The notes: generated by a model from the sequence alone, not told the origin. DNA of 14,527 nt from an uncultured Prevotella sp. (GCA_946998205.1 CAMPYJ010000055.1:1-14527), one strand, 5' to 3'; positions 1 through 7,647 are shown, numbered from the stretch's first letter. A program made the numbers and translations.

Positions 1-100
1 TACTACCTTCTAATTTTGAATTTTTTAATACCTTAGCGGTGTGGTTGATTGTGTTAGCGGCAATCCCATTAGTTTGGTCGAGTGGCTGTTTTCTTATCAT
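1..100 (-). CDS. N-terminal part of an unidentified leftward gene (cut by window edge)
   Basis: Reading the minus strand from an ATG at 100-98, the frame stays open for 33 codons to the window edge. The peptide begins MIRKQPLDQTNGIAANTINH and ends in KNSKLEGS. It is polar, has no signal peptide or membrane segment, and I do not recognise the family. Support for a real gene is the open frame and a good Bacteroidota-type promoter match 20-50 bases upstream (121-151). It diverges from the BI-1-like gene. The rest of the gene lies outside the window, so no function is proposed. Confidence 0.5.
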   Translation of the reverse strand, partial: MIRKQPLDQTNGIAANTINHTAKVLKNSKLEGS

Positions 101-120
101 AATTATCTATTTTTTTACTA

Positions 121-151
121 TAAAGGTACAAAAAACAGCGCACCTGACCAA
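121..151 (-). promoter_or_regulatory. Candidate promoter for the partial leftward gene
   Basis: On the minus strand there is TTGG (151-148), a 19-base spacer, then TACCTTTA (128-121). This is one mismatch from the Bacteroidota -7 consensus TAnnTTTG, at the normal spacing from a TTTG-like -33 element. It sits just upstream of the ATG at 100. This is a consensus match by eye only; no transcript evidence is available. Confidence 0.4.
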
Positions 152-239
152 CTTTTATTATTAGTACTTATTTTGTTGATTTTCATAAAGTTAGATTAAA
201 ATTTGAGCCTGTTATACCACACGAATATCAATAGCTAAA

Positions 240-257
240 TACCATACGATTATGGTA
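240..257. repeat. Perfect inverted repeat, possible operator
   Basis: TACCATA (240-246) and TATGGTA (251-257) are exact reverse complements around the 4-base centre CGAT. The 18-base element lies in the divergent region, about 90 bases upstream of one candidate promoter and about 130 bases downstream of the other. No T-tract follows, so a terminator is unlikely. The shape suits binding by a dimeric regulator, but in AT-rich DNA a 7-bp repeat can arise by chance. Confidence 0.35.
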
Positions 258-384
258 GCATTTTTAGAAAAGAACAGCTTTCTCTGTGTTACCGGTGTGC
301 TATAAAATAATGATATTTAGAATAAGAACCAAGACTTTTTAAATGAAAGAGCCGTGGATTTGAGGATGGAAAAATGGCATGGCG

Positions 385-416
385 TTTGCATGTTTGTCAT
401 AAATCATTTATCTTAG
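385..416 (+). promoter_or_regulatory. Candidate promoter for the BI-1-like gene
   Basis: TTTG (385-388), a 20-base spacer and TATCTTAG (409-416) match the Bacteroidota TTTG / TAnnTTTG pattern with one mismatch. Transcription would begin near 423, leaving a leader of about 20 bases before the ATG at 443. This placement falls inside the upstream extension of the frame from 374, and so argues for 443 as the true start. Visual match only. Confidence 0.35.
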
Positions 417-442
417 CAAAAAATTCAAGAAGTAAATTATTT

Positions 443-1159
443 ATGGAAGTAAAAGAGTTAGAAAAACTAATTAGAGAAAAGGAAGGTTCGTTGTCATTGG
501 CTTTCCCTGCCCTGATGCGCAAAGTATATGTATGGATGACATTGGCTTTGGTCATCACTGGCATAACGGCATACGGAGTGGCATCATCGCCCAATATCAT
601 GATGTGGCTGGTACAGAAGCCTGCCATTTTGTGGGGACTGATTATTGCTGAACTGGCATTAGTGTTAACGGTATCCGCAGCCATCAACCGACTCTCGCTG
701 ACGACAGCCACCCTGTTGTTTGTGCTTTATTCGGTACTCAATGGTGTCACCTTGTCACTCATCTTTATGGCGTACACCCTTACATCGATAGCCAGTGTGT
801 TCTTCATCACGGCAGGTACTTTTGGAGTCATGGCAGCCTATGGATATTTTACCAAGCGTGATCTTACCTCATTAGGAAAGTTATTGCTCATGGCACTGAT
901 TGGGCTTATCATTGCCAGCGTGGTAAATATCTTCTTCGTAAAGAGTAGTGGCTTTGACTTGATTGTAAGTTACATCGGTGTTTTGATATTCGTAGGACTG
1001 ACCGCCTATGACACTCAGAAGATTAAGCAAATGCTTGCCCTACAAACAGACATGGGCGAGGGCGCACAGAAGATTGCACTCATGGGTGCACTGTCATTGT
1101 ACCTTGATTTTATCAACCTGTTCTTGTATTTGCTGAGGATTTTTGGAAAGAGAGACTAA
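443..1159 (+). CDS. Bax inhibitor-1/YccA (BI-1) family integral membrane protein
   Basis: This 238-residue protein is predicted to sit in the inner membrane. After a short charged N-terminus (MEVKELEKLIREKE) it shows about seven hydrophobic segments, roughly at 27-46, 58-80, 86-110, 115-135, 145-166, 172-190 and 210-233. The two family signatures are present: GLTAYDTQ with Asp190 and LYLDFINLF with Asp222. In the B. subtilis homologue YetJ the matching Asp pair forms a pH-sensitive gate of a calcium leak channel; other bacterial members (YccA) modulate the FtsH protease. The frame is open back to an ATG at 374, but the extra 23 residues are atypical and a promoter match (385-416) lies inside them, so I chose 443. 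It is probably a housekeeping neighbour, not part of the PUL. The family call is firm; the exact role is not. Confidence 0.9.
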   Translation: MEVKELEKLIREKEGSLSLAFPALMRKVYVWMTLALVITGITAYGVASSPNIMMWLVQKPAILWGLIIAELALVLTVSAAINRLSLTTATLLFVLYSVLNGVTLSLIFMAYTLTSIASVFFITAGTFGVMAAYGYFTKRDLTSLGKLLLMALIGLIIASVVNIFFVKSSGFDLIVSYIGVLIFVGLTAYDTQKIKQMLALQTDMGEGAQKIALMGALSLYLDFINLFLYLLRIFGKRD

Positions 1160-1201
1160 GGCATAAGAATTACGGGAAGCGAGCAGCATTCCTCAAAACA
1201 T

Positions 1202-1239
1202 ACCTGCTACAACCTACCGAATTCTTGTCAATGGCAGGT
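1202..1239 (+). repeat. Stem-loop between BI-1-like gene and sigma gene
   Basis: ACCTGC (1202-1207) pairs exactly with GCAGGT (1234-1239). The stem extends inward by a T-G and an A-T pair to eight pairs around a 22-base loop. It ends 10 bases before the ATG chosen for the sigma gene (1250) and covers the alternative GTG start (1238-1240). The following bases are pyrimidine-rich (GTTTCTTATT) but not a clean T-tract. It could be a weak terminator for the upstream gene or a structure that limits sigma translation. Confidence 0.25.
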
Positions 1240-1249
1240 GTTTCTTATT

Positions 1250-1873
1250 ATGCACAAAGACGGTAAAAACTTTCAGCGTGAACACTATTGGCGTCTATTT
1301 GTGAATAGTGACAGCGAGGAGAATCGTGCAGAATCATTCTCCTCGCTGTACCGCCTTTTTGTAAACGAACTAATGGCATATGGGCGAGGTCTTGGTTTTG
1401 AAACTGTTAGTTGTGAGGATGGCGTTCACGATGTATTTTGTACTCTTTACTCACACCGCAAACGACTGAAAGACGTTACCAACATTACAGCTTACTTATT
1501 CAAGTCGTTTAGGAACACTTTACTGAACACCTATAAGCAGAAAGCACACATAAGCGACATGGAGACTACCCAAATACACTTTTCCACAGAGGTAAGCGTT
1601 ACGGACACATTGATAAGCGAGGAGCAACGCCAATACGTGTCAAAAACGGTTGCCAAGCTATTAGAAGGACTTACCGACCGGCAGCGCGAAGCCATTTACC
1701 TGCGCTACATGCACGGCATGGACTATCATGATATTGCCCTACTGATGAACATGCATCCCGATTCCGTACGAAAAATTGTGTATAGAGCCATGACTACATT
1801 ACGTGAAAAGGGCAAACAGCTGCACAATCCGCTGCTGTCCGCCCTCATTACCTATTGGCTTGCCACATCGTAA
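1250..1873 (+). CDS. ECF (sigma-70 family) RNA polymerase sigma factor
   Basis: From the ATG at 1250 the protein has 207 residues, normal for an ECF sigma factor. The frame also opens four codons earlier at a GTG (1238); ATG is preferred because GTG starts are uncommon here. Region 2 lies at about residues 30-96 (FSSLYRLFVNEL, VHDVFCTLY, TAYLFKSFRN) and region 4 at about 137-187, with the helix-turn-helix LTDRQREAIYLRYMHGM then YHDIALLMNMHPDSVRKIVY. A hydrophobic tail (LLSALITYWL) closes the protein, as seen in other Bacteroidota ECF factors. Such factors are held by FecR-type anti-sigma proteins and activate susCD operons. This gene is rightward and converges on the GH3 end of the PUL, about 11 kb from fecR, which is unusual. 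That the two are partners is inference. Confidence 0.88.
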   Translation: MHKDGKNFQREHYWRLFVNSDSEENRAESFSSLYRLFVNELMAYGRGLGFETVSCEDGVHDVFCTLYSHRKRLKDVTNITAYLFKSFRNTLLNTYKQKAHISDMETTQIHFSTEVSVTDTLISEEQRQYVSKTVAKLLEGLTDRQREAIYLRYMHGMDYHDIALLMNMHPDSVRKIVYRAMTTLREKGKQLHNPLLSALITYWLATS

Positions 1874-1942
1874 GCAAGCCCTACAACAATCCCCTTAAAG
1901 ATACCTACAGGCAATCCTGCCATCAGGCTGCCATAAAATTGT
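1857..1942. terminator. Convergent gene ends with weak stem-loops
   Basis: GGCTTGC (1857-1863) and GCAAGCC (1874-1880) form a 7-bp stem whose loop contains the sigma gene stop codon TAA (1871-1873). A second, weaker structure has GGCA (1910-1913) and TGCC (1929-1932) arms with a short inner CTG/CAG pairing. Neither is followed by a T-tract in either direction, so these are not canonical intrinsic terminators. As the sigma gene and the PUL meet here, a bidirectional stop or 3'-end stabilising role is plausible but unproven. Confidence 0.25.
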
Positions 1943-4498
1943 CTAAAGCTTGATTGACCCCCTAAGCCTCATATCTGCCGAGGAAGCCCCAACTAAAATA
2001 TCAAATTTTCCGTGTTCCAACACCCATGCATGACGCTTGGGATGGTAATACTTAAATGCGTCATCTCGCAAAAGCATTTCCACATGCCTGGTCTCACCAG
2101 CCTTCAGGAAGACCTTGGCAAAATTCTTTAGCTCCTTGTAAGGTCTGTCAACCATAGCAACGGGGTCGTGCACATACAATTGTACCACTTCAGCTCCGTC
2201 TTGTCTTCCCGTATTGGTAATATCAAAAGCAACCTTTACCATTCCTTTTTTCTTGTCTGTAACAACTAAGCTCAGATTGTCGTAAGCAAACGTCGTGTAA
2301 GACAATCCGTGTCCAAAGGCAAACAAAGGTTTGATGCCCTTGCGCTCATATCCGCGGTATCCTACATAAATACCTTCTCGATAAAACACCTTACGCAACA
2401 TTCGCGTTTCATCGTAATTGCCACAGGCAGGAGAATCCTCCCATTTACGCTCCATGGTAAACGGCAACTTAGCAGAGGGGTTCACCTTACCGCTAAGAAT
2501 CTGTCCCAAAGCTGTACCTCCCTCTTGTCCAGGATATAGCATGTGCAAAAGTGCAGGCACCTTGTCTATCCATGCAGACATATCCATGGCACCTCCACCA
2601 TGCATTGCCACAATGGTACGAGGGTTGGCTTTGATGAGAGCCTGAATAAGTGCATCCTGTCCATACGGCAATTCAAAAGACCTATCAGTCCCTTCAAACT
2701 CCAAGCTGGCATCCAGTCCACCACAGAAGACCACACAATCTGCCTTCCGTGCCAAGTCCAAGGCTTCAGAATAGTCAACTGCATGCGCATAATCCCACCC
2801 CATCCTTATCTCGGCTGGGTGACAGTTGCGATTCCAATAAGTGAGGCACACTGTATGCTTTCGTCCTTTTTGCGAAGGAATCTTTACCCATTGGTTGGCA
2901 AACGTCTGACTATGCCTCTTGTCTATGACAGTGCTGCCATCAACATCCAACCTATAACCTCCTTGTGCATCAACAAAAATAAGAATAGAATCGTTGCGTT
3001 CTGATGCGATGACTCCTTTCCACTCTACCTGATAGGCAGCACCTAAAGACCTTACCGCTGAGGCACCTTCCTCCCACCTGAAGTCAATCTGTTTGTCTAT
3101 TTGGTTTATAGAATGGGTACCAGTCGATACTTTACCTGAATCAACCAACGACACATAGCACGCCTGTAAGCCACGCTTTCCTTGAGATGTTGTAAACACG
3201 CTATTGCTAAACAATCTACGTTTGTATGCGTTGGATACTCCTTCATGGTATGACACCTGTGCTTGTGGAAAAGCTTTTTTGATACCTTCCAAATCAGTCA
3301 CCACATACCAAGGGTTAACCTTAGAACTTCCACCACCACCATACGAGCAACCTTTCACATCGTAACAATTGTCTGACACGACATTAGGGTTGGCATTAGG
3401 TCCAATCACAGCAATAGAACTTGGTGACTTGAGTGGCAAAATTCCTTCGTTGTTCTTGAGCAAGATAATTCCCTCACATGCCTCTTCGTAAGCAGTTTGG
3501 TTAGCCTCATCATTATAAGTAGGTACGGAAACATCTCTACTCACTGGCTTGTCAAACAAACCCAATCTGAAACAAGGCAGTAGAATGTGGGTAACCATAG
3601 AATCTATTTCACTCGTCTTTATCGCACCAGACTTTATTAACGGAAGCAGTTGTCGTTGGTTGAGGTAATCGAACGTTCCCAGTTCCATGTCCAATCCAGC
3701 CCGAACAGATTCCAATGTGCTGTGAGTGGCACCCCAATCCGACATAATAGTTCCCTGAAATCCCCACTTACGTCGCAACACGTCTGACATGAGCTGTTTG
3801 TTTTGGGCGCAATATACTCCATTGACCAAATTATACCCCATCATGATAGCCCCTACTCCAGCACGCTGTATAGCGGCCTTGAACGGAGGATAGTAGATTT
3901 CTTGCAAAGCCCGTTCGGAGACTTCACTACTGACGTGATACCTATCGAACTCTTGGTCGTTCGCCACAAAATGCTTTACTGTTGCCAATATTCCATTTTG
4001 CTGAATCCCCTGTATGAAAGGAACTGCCATTTCTGAAGCAAGATAAGGGTCTTCACCCATGTACTCAAAGTTTCGAGAATCTTTGGATGAACGGTAGATA
4101 TTTACCCCAGGTCCATAAAAGACTTGAATGCCACGTGCTTTCCATTCTTTTGCATAAATGACACCAATGCGATAAGCAAGATCCCTGTTCCACGAAGCTG
4201 CCAAGGAAAGCTGACTGGGGAATGCCGTAGCTCGGCCTTTGAGTCCCCATGAGGCAATTCCCAACGGACCATCAGCTGTTTCCAGACATGGAATTCCCAA
4301 ACGTTCGCATCCTCGATAAAAGAAGTCGCTCTGCAACATATATATTTTTTCGTTCAATGTCATTCGCCCTACCAAGTCATTCACTCGCTCACGTGGAGAG
4401 AGTGTTTTCTGTTGAAACGGTAGTGTTTGTGCAGACATACACAATGGAGAAATTAGAGCTACAACAACAATATATAAAGTTTTGCGTAAATAATTCAT
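1943..4498 (-). CDS. GH3 family beta-glycosidase with PA14 insert (beta-glucosidase-like)
   Basis: This 851-residue secreted enzyme starts with a signal peptide (hydrophobic stretch about 8-19, likely cut after MSA at 21-23). The GH3 TIM barrel covers about 35-315, with KHF at 175-177 and nucleophile Asp254 in MSDWG. The alpha/beta sandwich domain starts near 340 and is split by a PA14 domain (about 440-568), resuming with the acid/base region GLDASLEFEGTDR (594-606; Glu602 or Glu600). A fibronectin-III-like domain ends the protein (about 755-845). The order and length match PA14-type GH3 beta-glucosidases such as Kluyveromyces BglI. Known members hydrolyse terminal beta-linked glucose or related sugars; the exact specificity cannot be read here. 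It is the last gene of the PUL, 77 bases after GH89. No lipobox is evident (SPLC lacks a small -1 residue), so periplasmic location is likely. Confidence 0.92.
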   Translation of the reverse strand: MNYLRKTLYIVVVALISPLCMSAQTLPFQQKTLSPRERVNDLVGRMTLNEKIYMLQSDFFYRGCERLGIPCLETADGPLGIASWGLKGRATAFPSQLSLAASWNRDLAYRIGVIYAKEWKARGIQVFYGPGVNIYRSSKDSRNFEYMGEDPYLASEMAVPFIQGIQQNGILATVKHFVANDQEFDRYHVSSEVSERALQEIYYPPFKAAIQRAGVGAIMMGYNLVNGVYCAQNKQLMSDVLRRKWGFQGTIMSDWGATHSTLESVRAGLDMELGTFDYLNQRQLLPLIKSGAIKTSEIDSMVTHILLPCFRLGLFDKPVSRDVSVPTYNDEANQTAYEEACEGIILLKNNEGILPLKSPSSIAVIGPNANPNVVSDNCYDVKGCSYGGGGSSKVNPWYVVTDLEGIKKAFPQAQVSYHEGVSNAYKRRLFSNSVFTTSQGKRGLQACYVSLVDSGKVSTGTHSINQIDKQIDFRWEEGASAVRSLGAAYQVEWKGVIASERNDSILIFVDAQGGYRLDVDGSTVIDKRHSQTFANQWVKIPSQKGRKHTVCLTYWNRNCHPAEIRMGWDYAHAVDYSEALDLARKADCVVFCGGLDASLEFEGTDRSFELPYGQDALIQALIKANPRTIVAMHGGGAMDMSAWIDKVPALLHMLYPGQEGGTALGQILSGKVNPSAKLPFTMERKWEDSPACGNYDETRMLRKVFYREGIYVGYRGYERKGIKPLFAFGHGLSYTTFAYDNLSLVVTDKKKGMVKVAFDITNTGRQDGAEVVQLYVHDPVAMVDRPYKELKNFAKVFLKAGETRHVEMLLRDDAFKYYHPKRHAWVLEHGKFDILVGASSADMRLRGSIKL

Positions 4499-4575
4499 TT
4501 TTCTTTGTTTAATATAGAATGATTGTCATTTATCAATATGATTCTTGGCAAACTGCGCCTCTCTCTGCCATTGCA

Positions 4576-6735
4576 TCATTGGTTCACTGTCACAGCTGCT
4601 ATGACACTATCCACCATCAGTAGGTAATCACCTTTGGGTTGCATCATTTCATCGCCACCATTCATTGCCCATGTTCGTTCCATGGAGAAAAAGTCTGGTG
4701 TCTGAGGTTCCTCTCCTCTAAGCTGCCCTGCCAACATGGCAAAAAAGGCACGCCAACGAGGTGCATAATACTGCTTCAACAGTCCTGCCCACTCCTTGTT
4801 GGCATAATCGTGAAGCCTTGTTGTCGCATCCTCGGGTCCCCAGTAAGAAATGAGGGTACGAGCATTCACCAAAGCCTGCCTTTGATCCTGCTTATTCTTC
4901 CCATACTGTCTGGCTGCCTGTAACCATTTGCCTAACAAGAAGAACTTATTGGTGGACAGCAAGCTATCCTGCAGGTCAATGAGGTGTAAAAATGTCGAGC
5001 TATACCTGTTAAGAGCCAAGGAATCCTTTTCATTGTAGGCATGCACAACTTGGTTATACACATTGCGTGCATTGTTTGCCATTACCTGCCTTGCCAAATC
5101 TACCAAGTCATATTCGTATGTTTCTGAGCCTTTGAAATGTACTGCCGCTTTCCTGAACAAGACAAGAGCCTGAAGGAGTTTCTCTGGCTGATACTGCATC
5201 TTCTTTGGTCCCCATGTGGAGACACTGCTTACATGCAACGAAGGACGTGCACAAAACACAGACTCGTATGTGCCTTCTCCCTTTACCTCGAACTCACCGT
5301 ACACCGAATTCGCCAACAACTGCCATGCTCGGTACAAATCATCGTTCCATGTTCCATAACGATACCATATATATTGACGCAGCAGATGGTCGACAGAAGG
5401 AACGGTATCGCTCCATGCTGTTTGCAGAGCCAAGTCGTACACAACAGGATTTGTGTGTATGCCTTCGGGCAGGATGCCCAAGCCTTTAAGCCTACCATGC
5501 TGCGAGGCTGCCAATGCACGATGCGGTTGTTCTACCAATACAGGCAGTTGTCCGCCCATGTCGGTTTTCCCTCCGAAATGGTTGACACTTCCCCATATCC
5601 ATGGTGTTTGCCCGAATTCATCTGATTGTTTCCATGATGCGTCTATCTCGCCCGCCAGATTGATTAACAACACATGCTTTTTGTCTAATCCTGCCAATAA
5701 GGCTGGGGCTGGATTGTCATTCCAACCTTGCAATACCCATTTGGCGTCTGGAAAATGCGACAACATGCACTTTTGTACTTTCGATGCCGTGGAAGAAAGG
5801 TCTACCCCTTTAGCGTTCCCCCCTTCATGAAAAAGGTCTCCCCCAAAGTAACGCAAGTCAGCACCGTAGTACTTTTTCATATTATCATAATAAGCCTTGG
5901 CCATACGGTAGAAGAGTTGACTCTGTGGCAACAGAATACTTGGACGCTGAAATCCGTTCCATTTTCCTTGACTCACGACACAAGCCTTGGGATATTTGTC
6001 GTGCAAAAAAGAAGGAACAATACCAGGGAAGCCCTGCACGACAGGTTCAATGCCCAACTGACGCATTCGTCGTAGGATTTTGACTTGTAACTTATATCTG
6101 TCGTCAATCATCTGCTGACTCATCGGACCACCCCATCCCTCGAGATTGCCCATTAGCCACCAAGCCGTATAACCAGGTCCTGGGATAAAACGTGCGATAT
6201 CATTGTCACCAAAGTCAAAGGCTCGCAACGTTTCCTGCCAAACCTTTTCCATACCCAAAGGAGCAAGCATTAAATTGATACCGTGAAGAGCCATCCAGTC
6301 GAGCTCGCGCTCAAAATCTTTCCACTTATAAAAAGCATAACTGTAGTTATATGTGCAATAGTTGAGCGAGTAGCGATAACGAAAAGGCGTGGATATGCGA
6401 ATGGGTTTGGCGATAGGCACAACACGCTCTATAGGCTTCCGATTGTCGCCACAATGCGAGATGCTTTGGTGACACACCTGGTTAAGGTAATAGTTGACGG
6501 CTACCGATGCTGCAGACAGCGAATTAGCTCTCACAACGACATTGTCTCCTTCCGTAGATAATTCGAAGGTTTCCTTAGGCTCTGGTGGCAACAACTTAAA
6601 AATGACATGGTTAGAAAGAGATGGTATTTGGCGATGCACCATCTCATGTACTCCGCTAAAGTCAAGAGCGAGACAAGACGACGCATACCCCAAGACCGAC
6701 AAAAATCCTAAAAACCTAAGAAATATTTGTAACAT
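4576..6735 (-). CDS. GH89 alpha-N-acetylglucosaminidase (NAGLU-like)
   Basis: This 719-residue protein is close in size to human NAGLU. A signal peptide occupies about residues 1-23 (likely cut after CLA). An N-terminal alpha/beta domain (25-110) precedes the TIM barrel (about 115-450) and an alpha-helical C-terminal domain. GH89 hallmarks are RYSLNYCTYNYSYAFYKW, DWMALHGINLMLAPLG, WWLMGNLEGWGGP, and the two catalytic glutamates: Glu304 in DLFHEGG and Glu424 in GILPEGI, 120 residues apart (118 in the Clostridium perfringens enzyme, 130 in human NAGLU). Known GH89 enzymes remove terminal alpha-linked GlcNAc with retention, for example from GlcNAc-alpha-1,4-Gal on mucin or GlcNAc-alpha-1,4-GlcA in heparan. 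It lacks the many carbohydrate-binding modules of the Clostridium enzyme. It starts only 9 bases after the EEP gene, so the two are probably translationally linked. Family is firm; natural substrate is inferred. Confidence 0.93.
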   Translation of the reverse strand: MLQIFLRFLGFLSVLGYASSCLALDFSGVHEMVHRQIPSLSNHVIFKLLPPEPKETFELSTEGDNVVVRANSLSAASVAVNYYLNQVCHQSISHCGDNRKPIERVVPIAKPIRISTPFRYRYSLNYCTYNYSYAFYKWKDFERELDWMALHGINLMLAPLGMEKVWQETLRAFDFGDNDIARFIPGPGYTAWWLMGNLEGWGGPMSQQMIDDRYKLQVKILRRMRQLGIEPVVQGFPGIVPSFLHDKYPKACVVSQGKWNGFQRPSILLPQSQLFYRMAKAYYDNMKKYYGADLRYFGGDLFHEGGNAKGVDLSSTASKVQKCMLSHFPDAKWVLQGWNDNPAPALLAGLDKKHVLLINLAGEIDASWKQSDEFGQTPWIWGSVNHFGGKTDMGGQLPVLVEQPHRALAASQHGRLKGLGILPEGIHTNPVVYDLALQTAWSDTVPSVDHLLRQYIWYRYGTWNDDLYRAWQLLANSVYGEFEVKGEGTYESVFCARPSLHVSSVSTWGPKKMQYQPEKLLQALVLFRKAAVHFKGSETYEYDLVDLARQVMANNARNVYNQVVHAYNEKDSLALNRYSSTFLHLIDLQDSLLSTNKFFLLGKWLQAARQYGKNKQDQRQALVNARTLISYWGPEDATTRLHDYANKEWAGLLKQYYAPRWRAFFAMLAGQLRGEEPQTPDFFSMERTWAMNGGDEMMQPKGDYLLMVDSVIAAVTVNQ

Positions 6736-6744
6736 AACGATTGC

Positions 6745-7644
6745 TTATTTAAGGCGTATATCAGCAAATACAGGATAGTGGTCGGATGCAGTAGAAAGGT
6801 CGAGCTGCTCACCTTTTACGGACAGCCGCCTTACCACGTGAGTACCTGTTACCGTAATTTTTGCCGCATGTTGCTGTCCAAGAAGTACATAGTCTATCGT
6901 CACACCAGGCTGTTCTGGCAGACTACCCGACACATCGCTTACTATCTTGAACTTCTGCATCAGCTCTGGGAATGCAGACTGTTCGGGCTTCCATGTTGGA
7001 GAATCATTAAGGTCGCCTATCAAAAAGAGTGGCACGCCAGATTCCCTGGCTTTGCGGTTAATAAGTTCTGCACTTGCCTTTCGGTTCATGGGATTCAGAT
7101 CCATATGTGTGGCAAACACCGTAAATTTGGGAAACTTCGCCTCAATAAGCATACGAGGCTCATCCCCAGGAAGAGGTGTAAACTGCACATCGTCAACTTT
7201 CATGCTGCGCTTTACCAATAAGCCACATCCTATACGTCCTCCATCAAACTTGGCTGCCGACCCAAAAAACAGCTCATAATCGATACCCGTGTACTTGCTT
7301 ATCTCTTCCAAGAGATAACGTTTGTTGCGATGTACGCAACTACTATCTAGTTCTTGAATAGCCACCACATCGGGAGCCAAAGCTCCTATTACAGAAGCAA
7401 AACGGTGCGTGTTCTCATCCGAAAAGGTGGGGGTTCCGTTATTACCTTTGCAGTAGAATGAGTTATAGGTCATGATGCGTATGTCGCCTGACGATTTTAC
7501 ATATTTATAATCGTTTGTTGTTATTTCCGAGCCGTCATCAATCACAACATTTGCATGATTGTTGTCTGCACCGCCACATGCCGAAAGAGTCAAAGCCAAG
7601 AGTAAATTGAAAATCATAGTGTGTAATATTGTTTTATAATTCAT
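6745..7644 (-). CDS. Endonuclease/exonuclease/phosphatase (EEP) superfamily lipoprotein
   Basis: This 299-residue protein has a lipoprotein signal peptide with lipobox LSAC, so Cys23 should be lipidated. The mature part is a single EEP fold (about 53-298) with all key motifs: MTYNSF (Asn61), QELD (Glu98, metal ligand), ATHMDL (His180), GDLND (Asp211, Asn213), IDYVLL (Asp251) and the terminal SDHYPV (Asp288, His289). The family hydrolyses phosphate esters and covers DNases, inositol-phosphate phosphatases and neutral sphingomyelinases. Sequence motifs alone do not say which. An envelope lipoprotein in a glycan operon suggests a phosphodiester or phosphomonoester on the glycan or a lipid-linked glycan rather than nucleic acid, but this is inference. 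It follows susD after a 76-base gap that holds a strong stem-loop, and precedes GH89 by 9 bases. Active-site residues look complete. Confidence 0.88.
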   Translation of the reverse strand: MNYKTILHTMIFNLLLALTLSACGGADNNHANVVIDDGSEITTNDYKYVKSSGDIRIMTYNSFYCKGNNGTPTFSDENTHRFASVIGALAPDVVAIQELDSSCVHRNKRYLLEEISKYTGIDYELFFGSAAKFDGGRIGCGLLVKRSMKVDDVQFTPLPGDEPRMLIEAKFPKFTVFATHMDLNPMNRKASAELINRKARESGVPLFLIGDLNDSPTWKPEQSAFPELMQKFKIVSDVSGSLPEQPGVTIDYVLLGQQHAAKITVTGTHVVRRLSVKGEQLDLSTASDHYPVFADIRLK

Positions 7645-7647
7645 GTT

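Larger units (their letters stand above)
101..442. other. Divergent AT-rich intergenic region
   Basis: These 342 bases separate the partial leftward gene from the chosen start of the BI-1-like gene. I see no convincing gene in it. It holds a candidate leftward promoter (121-151), a perfect inverted repeat (240-257) and a candidate rightward promoter (385-416). The frame of the BI-1-like gene stays open upstream to an ATG at 374, but those 23 codons do not look like a family N-terminus. Confidence 0.6.

Noticed and set aside
374..442. N-terminal extension of the BI-1-like protein from an ATG at 374
   Set aside because: The 23 extra residues are basic and unlike the family's start, and a promoter match (385-416) lies within them; 443 gives a typical N-terminus.
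397..711. Open frame of 104 codons on the minus strand
   Set aside because: It lies antisense to the well-supported BI-1-like gene and shows no recognisable domain.
1857..1880. Canonical rho-independent terminator at the end of the sigma gene
   Set aside because: The 7-bp stem is real but no T-tract follows on either strand, so I list it only as a weak stem-loop.
2543..3004. Rightward open frame of 153 codons
   Set aside because: It is fully antisense to the GH3 gene, whose motifs and length are intact; composition looks like a shadow frame.
4439..4498. Lipoprotein signal on the GH3 enzyme (Cys20)
   Set aside because: The preceding SPL does not fit a lipobox; a signal peptidase I site at MSA (21-23) is better.
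5137..5625. Rightward open frame of 162 codons
   Set aside because: It overlaps the GH89 catalytic region antisense, is rich in Cys and His as random shadow frames often are, and has no family signature.
6673..6735. Lipoprotein signal on the GH89 enzyme (Cys21 in ASSC)
   Set aside because: Tyr17 and Ala18 make a poor lipobox and a signal peptidase I site follows at once; periplasmic export is the safer call, though lipidation is not excluded.
6778..7221. Rightward open frame of 147 codons
   Set aside because: It is antisense to the EEP gene and has no signal, domain or promoter support.
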